Assembly (NCBI GenBank): GCA_947497315.1
Contig: CANMFX010000002.1
Span: 1-64,000 of the forward strand
Origin: an uncultured Sphingomonadaceae bacterium
GTDB taxonomy: Bacteria; Pseudomonadota; Alphaproteobacteria; Sphingomonadales; Sphingomonadaceae
Length of the DNA stretch: 64,000 nucleotides
Direction: 5' to 3'
This document shows positions 20,373 to 30,295 of this stretch, piece after piece (position 1 is the stretch's first letter; each line of letters begins with the position of its first letter). The notes beneath the pieces were generated by a model. It was not told where the DNA came from. It saw only the letters and a list, made by a program, of their open reading frames with translations, and searched no databases. A program made the translations under genes and the position numbers.

Positions 20373-21545
20373 ATGACCCAAGAAAAAGGCACCGACATCG
20401 CGGTTTTTGGCGCAACCGGGTTCACCGGCAAACTTATCGCGGAATATCTAGGGAAGCAGAGCGATACGAAGTTTGTTCTGGCCGGTCGCAATGCTGATAA
20501 ACTGGCGGCAACGAAAACTGAGCTGGGATTATCTGACAGTGTAGAAACAATTGTTGCCGATGCGGGCGACGCAGAAGCTTTGCAAGGATTGGCTCAACGC
20601 GCCAAAGTCGTGATTGCTGCTGCTGGCCCCTATCAGCATTATGGAGAAAAGCTAATCGCTGCCTGCGCTGAAAATGGCACCGACTATGTTGACCTGGCTG
20701 GTGAAAGCAACTGGATCCGCGCCATGATCGATAAATATGATGGGGTTGCCAAAGGATCAGGCGCACGGATTATCAACAGCTCTGGCTTTGACTCGATCCC
20801 ATCGGATCTCGGCATATTGCAGTTGCAAAATAAGGGCCGTAAAAAATTTGGACAGGCTTTTACAAGAGTGAAAGGCCGGGTTGAAGCGATACAGGGTGTC
20901 GCGTCGGGCGGCACAGTGGCGAGCATCATGGCTGAGTTGGGCGCCGCTTCGCAGGACGAAAATATCGCGGCCCTCATTCAAAGCCCATATGCGCTGGCGC
21001 CAGGGTTTGAAGGGCCCACGCAGCCGGATGGAGACTCCGTAAAATTTGATGAAGATCTGAACAGCTGGGCTTCTCCATTCATCATGGCGGCGATCAATAC
21101 CAAAACAGTTCATCGGTCAAATCATCTTCAAAATCATGCCTATGGTGCGGATTTTCGATATGACGAAATGACGATGACCGGCCCGGGAGAAGATGGAGAG
21201 AAGCTCGCCCAACAAATGGCCGATCCTGGCGCGATGCTGAGCCCGGATGGCGAAACACCACAACCGGGAGACGGTCCTTCGCTTGAAGAACGCGAAGCTG
21301 GACATTTTACCATCGCCTTTCACGGCATCAACAGCGACGCACAACGCGGCGTTGTTCGCGTCACCGGGTTTCAGGATCCCGGCTATGGCTGTACATCAAA
21401 AATGATTTCTCAGGCCGCTTTGTGTTTGTTGAAAGACAATGTCGAAACCCAAGGCGGTTTTTGGACGCCAGCGGCAGGGCTTGGCGAAAAACTGATCGAC
21501 CGTTTGGGCAATACCGGCGTTTTGAAATTCGAAGCCAACCTTTGA
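20373..21545 (+). CDS. Saccharopine dehydrogenase-like / trans-acting enoyl reductase family protein
   Basis: N-terminal Rossmann AVFGATGFTGKLIAEYLGK; YVDLAGESNWIRAMID; GFDSIPSDLG. Confidence 0.88.
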   Translation: MTQEKGTDIAVFGATGFTGKLIAEYLGKQSDTKFVLAGRNADKLAATKTELGLSDSVETIVADAGDAEALQGLAQRAKVVIAAAGPYQHYGEKLIAACAENGTDYVDLAGESNWIRAMIDKYDGVAKGSGARIINSSGFDSIPSDLGILQLQNKGRKKFGQAFTRVKGRVEAIQGVASGGTVASIMAELGAASQDENIAALIQSPYALAPGFEGPTQPDGDSVKFDEDLNSWASPFIMAAINTKTVHRSNHLQNHAYGADFRYDEMTMTGPGEDGEKLAQQMADPGAMLSPDGETPQPGDGPSLEEREAGHFTIAFHGINSDAQRGVVRVTGFQDPGYGCTSKMISQAALCLLKDNVETQGGFWTPAAGLGEKLIDRLGNTGVLKFEANL

Positions 21546-21578
21546 TTCAGCGCTTCGTTCGTAACTTAGGAGGATTAT

Positions 21579-22484
21579 ATGGCAAACCAACTCAGACATT
21601 TTGACAGCAACGCCCCATCGGCAGAAATTATCGCCGCCATCAATGAAGATGGAGCGATCATCGTCGAGAATTTTATCGCAAGCGATCTTCTCGAAACTCT
21701 GGTAGCTGAACTCAAACCCCATGCTGACGGGTTTGAGCCCGGCATGTCAGGCGGAGCGATCAAGCAGATGTTCTGCGGTGAACAAACCAAGCGGTTCGCC
21801 GGTCTTGCGACCAAGGCACCATCTTTTGCCAAGCTTATCGATCATGATCTTCTGCATCTATGGGCGGAGAAGGCCTTTGCCAACGACTATTGGCTCAATA
21901 CCGGTCAGGCGATGATCATCGGACCAGGCTCAACCGAACAGATGCTTCATCGCGATGTAGGTAACTGGCCAGTGATCCACGATCTCGGCAAGGACGGACC
22001 GGAAGGCACGCTGAGTATAATGCTGGCCATTACAGACTTCACCGAGGAAAATGGCGCAACGCGCGTGGTTCCTGGCAGCCATCTTTGGGAAGACTTTTCA
22101 GAGGAAGCGGACGAGAAAGATGTCGTGCAGGCCGTCATGCCCGCCGGGTCTGCACTACTCTACACTGGTAAGGCCATCCATGGTGCGGGCACCAATATTT
22201 CGACGGATACATGGCGTTTCGGGATTCAGATGAGCTACATTCTGGCCCAGCTTACTCCCGAAGAAGCGCATCCCATCACAATACCGTGGGAAGTTGCGCA
22301 GGATTTCTCACCGCGCGTCCAGCACATGCTCGGATATTATTCACACAAGACGTTCCTGCCCGATTGGCCCGTACTGTGGACCGCCGATTATCGCGATGTC
22401 AGGGAATCGCTCGAGCCAAAGGCTGATAGTGAATATGTGAGCGCAGGGGCCAAGAGTTTGGTTTCTTCCATCGCCGTCGAATAG
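21579..22484 (+). CDS. Phytanoyl-CoA dioxygenase family protein
   Basis: Fe(II) motif HRD in TEQMLHRDVGNW, distal His in KAIHGAGTNIS, WRFGIQMSY. Confidence 0.88.
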   Translation: MANQLRHFDSNAPSAEIIAAINEDGAIIVENFIASDLLETLVAELKPHADGFEPGMSGGAIKQMFCGEQTKRFAGLATKAPSFAKLIDHDLLHLWAEKAFANDYWLNTGQAMIIGPGSTEQMLHRDVGNWPVIHDLGKDGPEGTLSIMLAITDFTEENGATRVVPGSHLWEDFSEEADEKDVVQAVMPAGSALLYTGKAIHGAGTNISTDTWRFGIQMSYILAQLTPEEAHPITIPWEVAQDFSPRVQHMLGYYSHKTFLPDWPVLWTADYRDVRESLEPKADSEYVSAGAKSLVSSIAVE

Positions 22485-22577
22485 CGCAATTCAACCGAAT
22501 ACCGTAATGCAACACATCCTTACTAGTTATAGTAAGATGGAAACAGTAAATTTGGCTGTCGTAAGCAATTTTCTAGT

Positions 22578-22602
22578 GTCCGCTTTGGGAGAAAAAGCGG
22601 AC
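22578..22602. repeat. TGTCCGC-family intergenic hairpin, copy B
   Basis: GTCCGCTTT GGGAGAA AAAGCGGAC, perfect 9-bp stem. Confidence 0.85.
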
Positions 22603-22962
22603 GGATGAATATCTGCATTTAGTCAGAGTTTCGCTTCGTTGGAGGTTGCTAGGATATCAACTCTTGGGCGGTTGAAGGTTCATAATATGCCAATTCGACA
22701 TAGGCAGTATCGAGTCGGATCACATGCAGCAGCAACGGGAATCAGTTCGCGAATTCTTGCTGCCTGGTGAACAAAAAGCGGCAGTTAATATGTGGTTCAC
22801 GCAATGGTTCAGCCTGCCGTCATCAACATGAAAATCTCATGAAACCAGAGTGAAGGTGCACTTAAAAACCGCCTTCTCCCGTTTACACCGCTGCCACTTT
22901 TCGGAGATCAGGGGGCGGGGCAATTACTGAGCGGCGATCTCATTGGGATCAAAGCAGATTGC

Positions 22963-24114
22963 ATGAGTGAAAGGGTTTTTATCATGAGTTTCAAGATGAT
23001 GGAGAGTATGAATTTCAAGGCCACCAAGCGGGCTTTTGTTACAAGGAATGTTCGGATCAGCGATGCCAAAGGCTATCGCAGCGACCTTAAACCGCGAAAT
23101 GGAGATCTCTGTGTTGCTCGGGTGAGCAGGATTGGGCATCATCAGCGCATAGAGCAGCCAGATGGCCGGCGTGCGCGGATGTTCCCAGGTGACATGATCA
23201 TTGTTGCCTATTCAAACCGCTATGCGACGGATCAATTTGAGGGCCGTGTGCCTGACAGCGTCGAACCTTGTTCGCTGGTGGCTGCCGGTGGCATAGCCGC
23301 TAGCTTGATTTCACGGCACAGCAGCACCAAAAAACCAACAGCTATCGAACCGCTTGGAATTCTGTGCCGAGCCGATGGCAGTGCCATGAACGTGATGGAC
23401 TATGCGCTTGAACGGGCCGCTGTTGGGCGCGCGGTTCGCCCTCATATGGCGCTTGTGGTTGGATCCGGTATGAACGCGGGCAAGACCACCACCGTGGCAG
23501 CTATTATCAGGGCAGCAAAACAGGCTAGCCTTAAAGTTGGCGCGATCAAGATAACCGGCACGGGCGCTGGTGGTGATCTTTGGTTCTACAAGGACTCCGG
23601 TGCCAAGGTTACGATCGATTTCACCGATGCAGGCCATGCCGCAACGGTTGGTCTTACTCTGGCTCAGCTCGAAACAATCGCACAAAAGCTCTATGCGGAG
23701 GCCAGCAAAACCTGCGACATCATCATCGCGGAAATTGCTGACGGATTGTTCCAGACAGAAACTGATCTGTTGATGAAGTCACCGCGATTCCAGGCGATGG
23801 TTGACAGTGTGTTGTTCGCCAGCGGTGATCCCATGGGTGCACTGGCCGGTGTCCGGCACCTTCGGGCACTGGGTTTGATACCCAGCGCCGTATCGGGTGC
23901 TCTGACCGCCTCTGATCTTGCCGCGAAAGAAGCAGCGAAAGCCACCGGATTGCCAGCGCTGACGTTGGCCGAGTTCGCGCAAAATGAGCAGGTGCTGAGC
24001 ACAATCATGAAACCCGCCCGAATTGCGAAAACGCCGGTTCCCGTGGAAACCGTCGAAGGCTTTGGACTTGCAAGGGAATATTCCGATGACAGCCGGTTTA
24101 CCGCAGCTAGTTAA
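22963..24114 (+). CDS. P-loop NTPase with N-terminal OB-like segment (DUF1611/MobB-like), function unknown
   Basis: Walker A GSGMNAGKTTT; KITGTGAGGDLWFYKDSGAKVTIDFTDAGHAATVG; start uncertain (22963, 22984 or later). Confidence 0.75.
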   Translation: MSERVFIMSFKMMESMNFKATKRAFVTRNVRISDAKGYRSDLKPRNGDLCVARVSRIGHHQRIEQPDGRRARMFPGDMIIVAYSNRYATDQFEGRVPDSVEPCSLVAAGGIAASLISRHSSTKKPTAIEPLGILCRADGSAMNVMDYALERAAVGRAVRPHMALVVGSGMNAGKTTTVAAIIRAAKQASLKVGAIKITGTGAGGDLWFYKDSGAKVTIDFTDAGHAATVGLTLAQLETIAQKLYAEASKTCDIIIAEIADGLFQTETDLLMKSPRFQAMVDSVLFASGDPMGALAGVRHLRALGLIPSAVSGALTASDLAAKEAAKATGLPALTLAEFAQNEQVLSTIMKPARIAKTPVPVETVEGFGLAREYSDDSRFTAAS

Positions 24115-25771
24115 CCGCAATCGCGGAACCATTCTGACCATATTGGTCCTGAATGGTTTCGCGCAGGCGGCGGCCATTGGTGGCATCGGTCTGGCGTTGA
24201 AGTCCCAGTTTGATGCGATGCAACATACCGCTACCGGTCTGACCGCTTTGGTTACACCGGCAGCAATCATGGCTGCCCTGGCGTTAGTTATTGCCGCTCT
24301 GAAATGGCGCGAACGCATCGACATGGAGAGGCTTGGTCAGGACTATGTCTTCGAAACGCGGATGCGAATTTTCAGTCATATCAGTGGCATGTCCGCCCAG
24401 GGTATTGAGGAGCTCCGCAAAGGTGTGGTGATGCTTCGATTTGTCAATGATCTGACGGCCCTGCGCCAGTGGATCAGCATGGGTATCGCAAGCGCCATAG
24501 TTGCCATGACGATTTTGGTGGGCGCGCTGGCATTTCTAACCGTCATCAATCCGATGATCGGGTTGGTTTCTCTGATTGTGATGTTTGTAGGCGCTGCATC
24601 CATTTTGCTGACCGGCAAACATGTGGATCACACCATTCGCGAGGCGCGCCGCCGCCGAGGCAATATCGCTAGCAATATCGCAGAGAAACTCAGCAACATG
24701 GTGATGATTCAAGCCTTCGGACAGCGGCGCACAGAACGCAAGAAACTTCGCCGGCAATCGAAGAGCCTGAAAAACGCGATGGTAGCGCGGGCATCTGCGA
24801 CCGGACTTGTACGCGCTCTGGCCTATCTGGTTACCAGCCTGACACTGGTCGCGGCGATGGGTGTTGGTGCCTTTGCGATATATAGTGCAACGGCGACCAT
24901 GGGAGAAATCGTTGCGGCTTTCGGAATTGTAACGCTTGCCGCCCCGGCGCTAAGCGGATTTGGGCGATTGTTCGAATATTGGAAAGATGCGGGCGTTGCT
25001 CGAGAAAAAATCGGTTCGATATTTCAACGAGGGCCGGCCATTTTTCCTTCCTCCAGCCGTGAACCCTTGCAGAATATCAAAGGCGAGCTGTGCTTCGAAA
25101 ATGTTTCTTCAGGAGCGGTCATCCGGGATTTCTCCGCGACAGCCAGCCCGAGCTCGGTGATCGCCGTCAAAGGAGTTAGCGGCAGTGGTAAGACAACTTT
25201 GTTGAGACTGGCGCAGCGATTGATCGATCCCGATGTCGGCACTATCCGGCTGGATGGCCGCGACATATTGTCAATCCGCACCGGCGAATTGCGCAGAACG
25301 GTCACGATTGCATCCAGTCTAATGCCGCTGATGCGCGGCACCATCTGGTCGAACATAGCCTATGGATGCGTCAAAGCCTCGCCGGAAGATATCCGTCGGG
25401 GAGCGCATGAAGCCGGAATAGCAATCGATAATCCCGATGCGGCGCTGCATTCGGAACGTGCAGTGCATGAGCAGGGCACGAATTTGAGTGCGGGAGAACG
25501 TGCGCGCATCATTCTCGCCCGTGCTCTCGTCTGCAATCCAAAGGTGTTGTTGTTGGACGAACCAGAGCAGAATCTGGATGAACTTGGCATAGCGGCATTA
25601 CGGAGGGTCATCAGAACCTTTGAAGGTACCGTCATCATGGCCACCCATGATCAGCATCTGCTCAGCATGGCGGATGATATCTGGAAGCTCGGCAAGCATC
25701 GGGCCCCGGAGCTGGATTACAACCGGCATGATCAAACAAAGCACATCGGCCTTGCCGAACCTTTAAAATAG
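24086..25771 (+). CDS. ABC exporter half-transporter (TMD-NBD fusion)
   Basis: Walker A GVSGSGKTTLL, signature LSAGERARIILARAL, Walker B VLLLDEPEQNLDE, H-loop MATHDQH; start overlaps the upstream gene. Confidence 0.88.
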   Translation: MTAGLPQLVNRNRGTILTILVLNGFAQAAAIGGIGLALKSQFDAMQHTATGLTALVTPAAIMAALALVIAALKWRERIDMERLGQDYVFETRMRIFSHISGMSAQGIEELRKGVVMLRFVNDLTALRQWISMGIASAIVAMTILVGALAFLTVINPMIGLVSLIVMFVGAASILLTGKHVDHTIREARRRRGNIASNIAEKLSNMVMIQAFGQRRTERKKLRRQSKSLKNAMVARASATGLVRALAYLVTSLTLVAAMGVGAFAIYSATATMGEIVAAFGIVTLAAPALSGFGRLFEYWKDAGVAREKIGSIFQRGPAIFPSSSREPLQNIKGELCFENVSSGAVIRDFSATASPSSVIAVKGVSGSGKTTLLRLAQRLIDPDVGTIRLDGRDILSIRTGELRRTVTIASSLMPLMRGTIWSNIAYGCVKASPEDIRRGAHEAGIAIDNPDAALHSERAVHEQGTNLSAGERARIILARALVCNPKVLLLDEPEQNLDELGIAALRRVIRTFEGTVIMATHDQHLLSMADDIWKLGKHRAPELDYNRHDQTKHIGLAEPLK

Positions 25772-25777
25772 AGAGAC

Positions 25778-26674
25778 ATGGATATGGCTTATTTTGAAAA
25801 ACTCAGAGCAGGGGAAGATGATATCCCCTGTGCCGACATAGGGGATAGGGTTCACATCCGCGGGCGCATCATGGCCTTGACCACGCGGGGACCGTGCGGA
25901 CTTTCCTATTTCATCTATCGCCCGCGGCAGAATTTTGGGCGAGCCGAGCAGGTAATCTTTTCGATCCATGGCTATACGCGCAACGCGCTGCAACATGCCG
26001 TGGTTCTGCAGGAGCTGGCGGAAGAAAAGGGTATGACCATCGTCGTTCCGCATTTCACCCGCAAGAAATTCCGGCGCTATCAACAAGTTCGGTCACATGG
26101 ACAAAATCCTGCGCCCGACATCGCGTTGATGGAGCTGATAGATGAACTGCGCGAGATCCAGGATCTTGACCTGTCAACCATCAGGGCAGTTGGCTATTCT
26201 GGCGGCGGCCAGTTTCTTCACCGGTTGATCATGCTGCATCCCGATCTTGTTGACCGGGCAGTTCTTTTCGCGCCTGGTTGGTACACGATGCCCTATGGGG
26301 GCTACCCCTATCCACTTGGGTTTGGAGAGTCCAACAGCTTGGGAGATCGGCCGCTTTCACTGGACGGGTTTTGCAACGCCGAAGTGCTGGTTTTGGTAGG
26401 CGACAATGATACAGGCCGCAGTCCCTCGCTCAATCAAGACAAACAGATCGATTTTCTGCAGGGTCGCACACGGGTCATCAGAGCCCAGACGTGGGTGAGG
26501 GCGATGAATGCGGAACTCCCATCCGATTGCAGCATTAAGCTGCAGTTGTTGAAAGGTCTGCGCCACGGATTTCGCAGGAATTTTGAGACCAAAGGCTATG
26601 GGCGCCTCGTTTTCGATCAATTGCTTGATGAAGTCCCGGCGCCGCCGGAAACTGAGGAAAGCCAGAGCTCTTGA
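25778..26674 (+). CDS. Alpha/beta hydrolase
   Basis: Nucleophile elbow GYSGGGQ; oxyanion HGYTRN; C-terminal GLRHGFRRN. Confidence 0.8.
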   Translation: MDMAYFEKLRAGEDDIPCADIGDRVHIRGRIMALTTRGPCGLSYFIYRPRQNFGRAEQVIFSIHGYTRNALQHAVVLQELAEEKGMTIVVPHFTRKKFRRYQQVRSHGQNPAPDIALMELIDELREIQDLDLSTIRAVGYSGGGQFLHRLIMLHPDLVDRAVLFAPGWYTMPYGGYPYPLGFGESNSLGDRPLSLDGFCNAEVLVLVGDNDTGRSPSLNQDKQIDFLQGRTRVIRAQTWVRAMNAELPSDCSIKLQLLKGLRHGFRRNFETKGYGRLVFDQLLDEVPAPPETEESQSS

Positions 26675-27834
26675 AACAGGCACTGGGCTTATTTGCAGGC
26701 GGCCTTGCGAGTTGCTTGCCGACTTCTGCCTTGGCAGGGGAGATTAGCGCGGGTTCTGAAGGGATTGAACTGGAGTCCGGGGATTTTCGGCTGACCCTGG
26801 GAGGGCGACTCCACCTTGACGCAGTGGTTTCCGACAGCGACGTCACGAATATTGAGGATGAAGTCGATATACGCCGCTTGCGCTTGGATGCCACGGTCGA
26901 GATTGGCGATGACTGGCGTGCGAAATTTGATACCGATGTTGGAGGCATCTCCACCGGCCTGCGCAATGTCTGGCTTTCCTATAGCGGAATCGACAATCTA
27001 ACGATCCGGGCGGGAAACTTTACAACGCCGTTTCTTGGCGAAAGACAAAAAAGCTCCAACAATTTGAAGTTTCTGGAAAGATCGCTGTCGGCGGCGCTGG
27101 CCCCGAACTTTCGCGCCGGAGCGTCGGTGACCTATGTTGGCGACAACATCGCTGTAACGGCCGCCTATCTTGGCAACGCGATTGATGCCGGGGATGACAG
27201 ACAGCCGCGGGAAGATGGCACAAGCCTCGTCGGAAAACTGGTCTGGGCACCGATCAGGGAGCCCAGCAAAACTCTATTTGCAGCCGCTGCCATTGATCAC
27301 CGAGATCTAAACGCCGGAGCCCGCACCCGTGTGCGTTCAACGCCGGAATTTGGCCTCAGCTTCACGCGCCTCATCGACACTGGCAACCTCCGGAATGTGG
27401 ATGGCTATACGAATATCGCTGTCGAGGCCGGGTTCACACAGGGTCCCTTCGTTGTATCTGGGCAATATTTACGCCGTTTCAACGATTCAACCGATCTCGG
27501 CAATCCCGAATTCTCGGGCGGGTCGTTTGAAGTTGCTTATGTCCTGACGGGTGAACGGCAGCGATTCAGTCTGTCGAGCGGAAGCTTCGGAGCAATACGG
27601 CCATCCGGAAAATGGGGTGCGGTGGAACTGGCCGCAAGGATAAGCTTCCTGGACCTTGAGGACGGCCCAGTAACCGGCGGCAAGGAAATGAATATCAGTA
27701 TGGGCGCCAATTGGTATCTGGGAAAAAATGTGAAAATCGCGCTAAACTATGTGCACGCAAGGGCCAATCCGGGTCGCTTTGGATTTTCGGAATCCGTTGA
27801 TGCTTTGGCAACTCGGTTTCAGTTGGCCTTTTAA
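26671..27834 (+). CDS. OprO/OprP-like porin
   Basis: Signal peptide; FRLTLGGRLHLDAVV...IRRLRLDATVEIGDDWRAKFDTD; C-terminal Phe (TRFQLAF). Confidence 0.82.
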   Translation: MKQALGLFAGGLASCLPTSALAGEISAGSEGIELESGDFRLTLGGRLHLDAVVSDSDVTNIEDEVDIRRLRLDATVEIGDDWRAKFDTDVGGISTGLRNVWLSYSGIDNLTIRAGNFTTPFLGERQKSSNNLKFLERSLSAALAPNFRAGASVTYVGDNIAVTAAYLGNAIDAGDDRQPREDGTSLVGKLVWAPIREPSKTLFAAAAIDHRDLNAGARTRVRSTPEFGLSFTRLIDTGNLRNVDGYTNIAVEAGFTQGPFVVSGQYLRRFNDSTDLGNPEFSGGSFEVAYVLTGERQRFSLSSGSFGAIRPSGKWGAVELAARISFLDLEDGPVTGGKEMNISMGANWYLGKNVKIALNYVHARANPGRFGFSESVDALATRFQLAF

Positions 27835-27856
27835 AGACAAGGCAGGAGTGTTTGTC

Positions 27857-27928
27857 ATGCCATATTCACAGGGACAGTCCTATTTTAACATGCTGGTCAG
27901 AGCGAATCCCGGAAGGTGGCAAACATGA
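27857..27928 (+). CDS. Candidate 23-aa small ORF/leader peptide MPYSQGQSYFNMLVRANPGRWQT
   Basis: AGGAG Shine-Dalgarno 8-10 nt upstream of ATG 27857; TGA overlaps kinase ATG at 27925 as ATGA. Not in the ORF track (below its length cutoff). Confidence 0.45.
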   Translation: MPYSQGQSYFNMLVRANPGRWQT

Positions 27929-29574
27929 ATCCCCCGTTTAGTGGAAGATTTACGCAAATGTTTTCTAACTCGCGCAAATTAAAAATGTCGTTTCGTGTGC
28001 GGCTGTTTACGACGCTGGGTGCCCTGCTGATACTTGCCATTTCGGCCAGCATAGCAAATTTCTACGGCACCACCCGATCCACCCTGTTGTTCGAACGCAA
28101 CCAACTCGCGAACGATGTCGTCCACAGTTACAGCGAAGCAGCAATGCTCACCGAGCGATTGGTAAAAAAAATGACCGTGGCAGTCTATCAACCACCGAAC
28201 AGTTCGATTGCGCACATCACCGAAGTAAAATTGCAGATCCAGACCCAACTCGACATGGCCCGGCAAAATATTGCCAAGGAAGTGGAACTGGTCGGAAAAA
28301 TTGAAGATGAAGCGCAGGAGCTGGAAGAGCTGGCAGGGTTGGAAAGGCTGATTGGTAGAGCGATCAACCAGTTTGACGAGATTTTGCTGCTCCGAGATTC
28401 CGGCCAAACGGAAATGGCCCAGGAACGATTTATCGCCGTTTTGTCAGGCCAGATTGAAAGCCAATTTTCGGAATCCATCAACGCTCTGCTTGCAGAAGAA
28501 CGATCGGAAATCAATGAAGCACAAAGCGATATCGAAGCTCTCGGCCAACAACTGAAGATCTTCGCCAGCATCATCATCGCACTGGCATTGCTTTTCATCC
28601 TGCCCGCAGTGCTGCAGCTCGCGCATATCTTCAACCGGTCCATGAACCAACTGCAGGAAGGCCTGGATAACTACGGGCAGAACCGCTTTGACTATAAAAT
28701 ACCTCATTTGCCGGCGCGCGAATTTGACTATCTGGGGCACCGGTTCCACCGGATGGCAGAGCAGATCGGATCTGCGCAGGAAAAGCTTCTGACTGCCAAC
28801 GCCGATCTCGAGGCAACAGTTTCTTCGCGCACCGAAGAGCTGGAACAGGTCAACAAATCCCTAGTCGAGAAAGATGAAGGCCGGAAAAGGCTATTTGCCG
28901 ACATCAGCCATGAATTGCGAACACCACTCACTGTCATCCGGGGAGAGGCCGAGATCAGCCTGAGAGGAAAAAAGAAGACGGCGGAAGAATATGAGTCCAG
29001 CCTGCAGCTGATCGTTGATCAAGCCATTCACACTGGGCGCTTGATCGACGATTTGCTGTTTGTCGCGCGTTCCCAGGCCGGGGAATTGAAACTGGTCAAA
29101 AAGCCGCTGGATATAGTCCGCCTGGTTGAAGAGAAGCACCATGCATTCGAAGCGCTTGCGGCCCGCAAGAATATATCAATGGGGATGGAACGGAATGTAT
29201 CCGGGCTTATCGTTTCAGGAGATCAAGGCCGAATAGGGCAAGTTCTTGCCATTTTGTTGGACAACGCCATTCGATATGCACCACAGGGCAGCGAGATCTC
29301 GATTTTTTTGAATCACTCGCCCGGAGGGATTGCAGTTACCGTCGACAATGTCTCCGACTCGGTCAGTGAGGAGGATATGCGCTATATTTTCAATCGTTTT
29401 TACCGCGGAGGCAATGCCGGAGAGATCGATGAAGGTACGGGATTGGGGCTTCCGGTTGCGAAGGCCATTGTCGAAGCCCATGATGGAGCCATCACCATCG
29501 AGCAAAAGGACAATGACATCATCTCGGCGACAGTTGTTTTGCCGGCAGAAAAGCAGATGAGGGTCGTGTCATGA
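27925..29574 (+). CDS. Sensor histidine kinase (HAMP-HisKA-HATPase)
   Basis: H-box FADISHELRTPLTVIRGEAEI; N-box LDNAIRYAP; GTGLGLPVAKAIVEAHDG. Alternative GTG start at 27916. Confidence 0.92.
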   Translation: MNPPFSGRFTQMFSNSRKLKMSFRVRLFTTLGALLILAISASIANFYGTTRSTLLFERNQLANDVVHSYSEAAMLTERLVKKMTVAVYQPPNSSIAHITEVKLQIQTQLDMARQNIAKEVELVGKIEDEAQELEELAGLERLIGRAINQFDEILLLRDSGQTEMAQERFIAVLSGQIESQFSESINALLAEERSEINEAQSDIEALGQQLKIFASIIIALALLFILPAVLQLAHIFNRSMNQLQEGLDNYGQNRFDYKIPHLPAREFDYLGHRFHRMAEQIGSAQEKLLTANADLEATVSSRTEELEQVNKSLVEKDEGRKRLFADISHELRTPLTVIRGEAEISLRGKKKTAEEYESSLQLIVDQAIHTGRLIDDLLFVARSQAGELKLVKKPLDIVRLVEEKHHAFEALAARKNISMGMERNVSGLIVSGDQGRIGQVLAILLDNAIRYAPQGSEISIFLNHSPGGIAVTVDNVSDSVSEEDMRYIFNRFYRGGNAGEIDEGTGLGLPVAKAIVEAHDGAITIEQKDNDIISATVVLPAEKQMRVVS

Positions 29575-30254
29575 GAATCTTGATTGTCGAGGATGATCTG
29601 CGCGTGGGCGACTTTCTGAGTCGTGGTCTGAAATCTGAAGGGTATGTAGTCAGGCTGATAGACAATGGCATGGCTGGATATCGGGATGCGCAAGCCAATG
29701 AATATGACGTTATTATTTTGGATTTGATGCTGCCGGACATGTCCGGGACCCAAGTCTGTCAAGCGTTGCGCAGGGAAGGCGTCTCGACGCCCATTATGAT
29801 GTTGACCGCCATGGATTCGATGAACGACAAAATCACCGGCCTCCGCATGGGCGCTGATGACTATATGACTAAGCCATTTTCGTTCGACGAGTTGGTTGCG
29901 AGGATAGAGGCGTTGGGGCGCCGCTCCGTCAGCTATAGCGAGGGCAACAGTGTACTTGAAGTCGATGATCTGAGATTTGACCTCAAATCCGTGCGCGTAT
30001 GGTGTTGCGACAAGGAGCTGACCTTGACTGACAAAGAGCTTGCAATTCTAGAACTTCTGATGAGCAAGCCCGGCGACTTGTTCAGTCGCGAACGGATATT
30101 GAGCAATGTTTGGGGTATGGATACCGACCCTCTGACCAATGTTGTCGATGTCTATATCGCCAAGCTGCGTAAGAAAATCGATTGTGACCCCAACGCACCT
30201 CATATCGAAACTGTACGTGGTCGCGGCTATCGGCTTTCCAAGTCGCGTGGTTGA
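29571..30254 (+). CDS. OmpR-family response regulator
   Basis: MRILIVEDDLRVGDFL, YDVIILDLMLPDMSG, TKPFSFDELVARI, C-terminal winged helix (NVVDVYIAKLRKKID...RGRGYRL). Confidence 0.95.
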   Translation: MRILIVEDDLRVGDFLSRGLKSEGYVVRLIDNGMAGYRDAQANEYDVIILDLMLPDMSGTQVCQALRREGVSTPIMMLTAMDSMNDKITGLRMGADDYMTKPFSFDELVARIEALGRRSVSYSEGNSVLEVDDLRFDLKSVRVWCCDKELTLTDKELAILELLMSKPGDLFSRERILSNVWGMDTDPLTNVVDVYIAKLRKKIDCDPNAPHIETVRGRGYRLSKSRG

Positions 30255-30295
30255 TGCCTTTTCGATAACTTCCGATAAAGAAGCGAGGGCATCAC

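Noticed and set aside
22724-22831. 35-aa ORF MQQQRESVREFLLPGEQKAAVNMWFTQWFSLPSST upstream of the P-loop cassette, considered as a precursor peptide
   Set aside because: No clear RBS; 'FLLPGEQK' loosely resembles IS701-type transposase sequence, so a transposase scrap is as likely.
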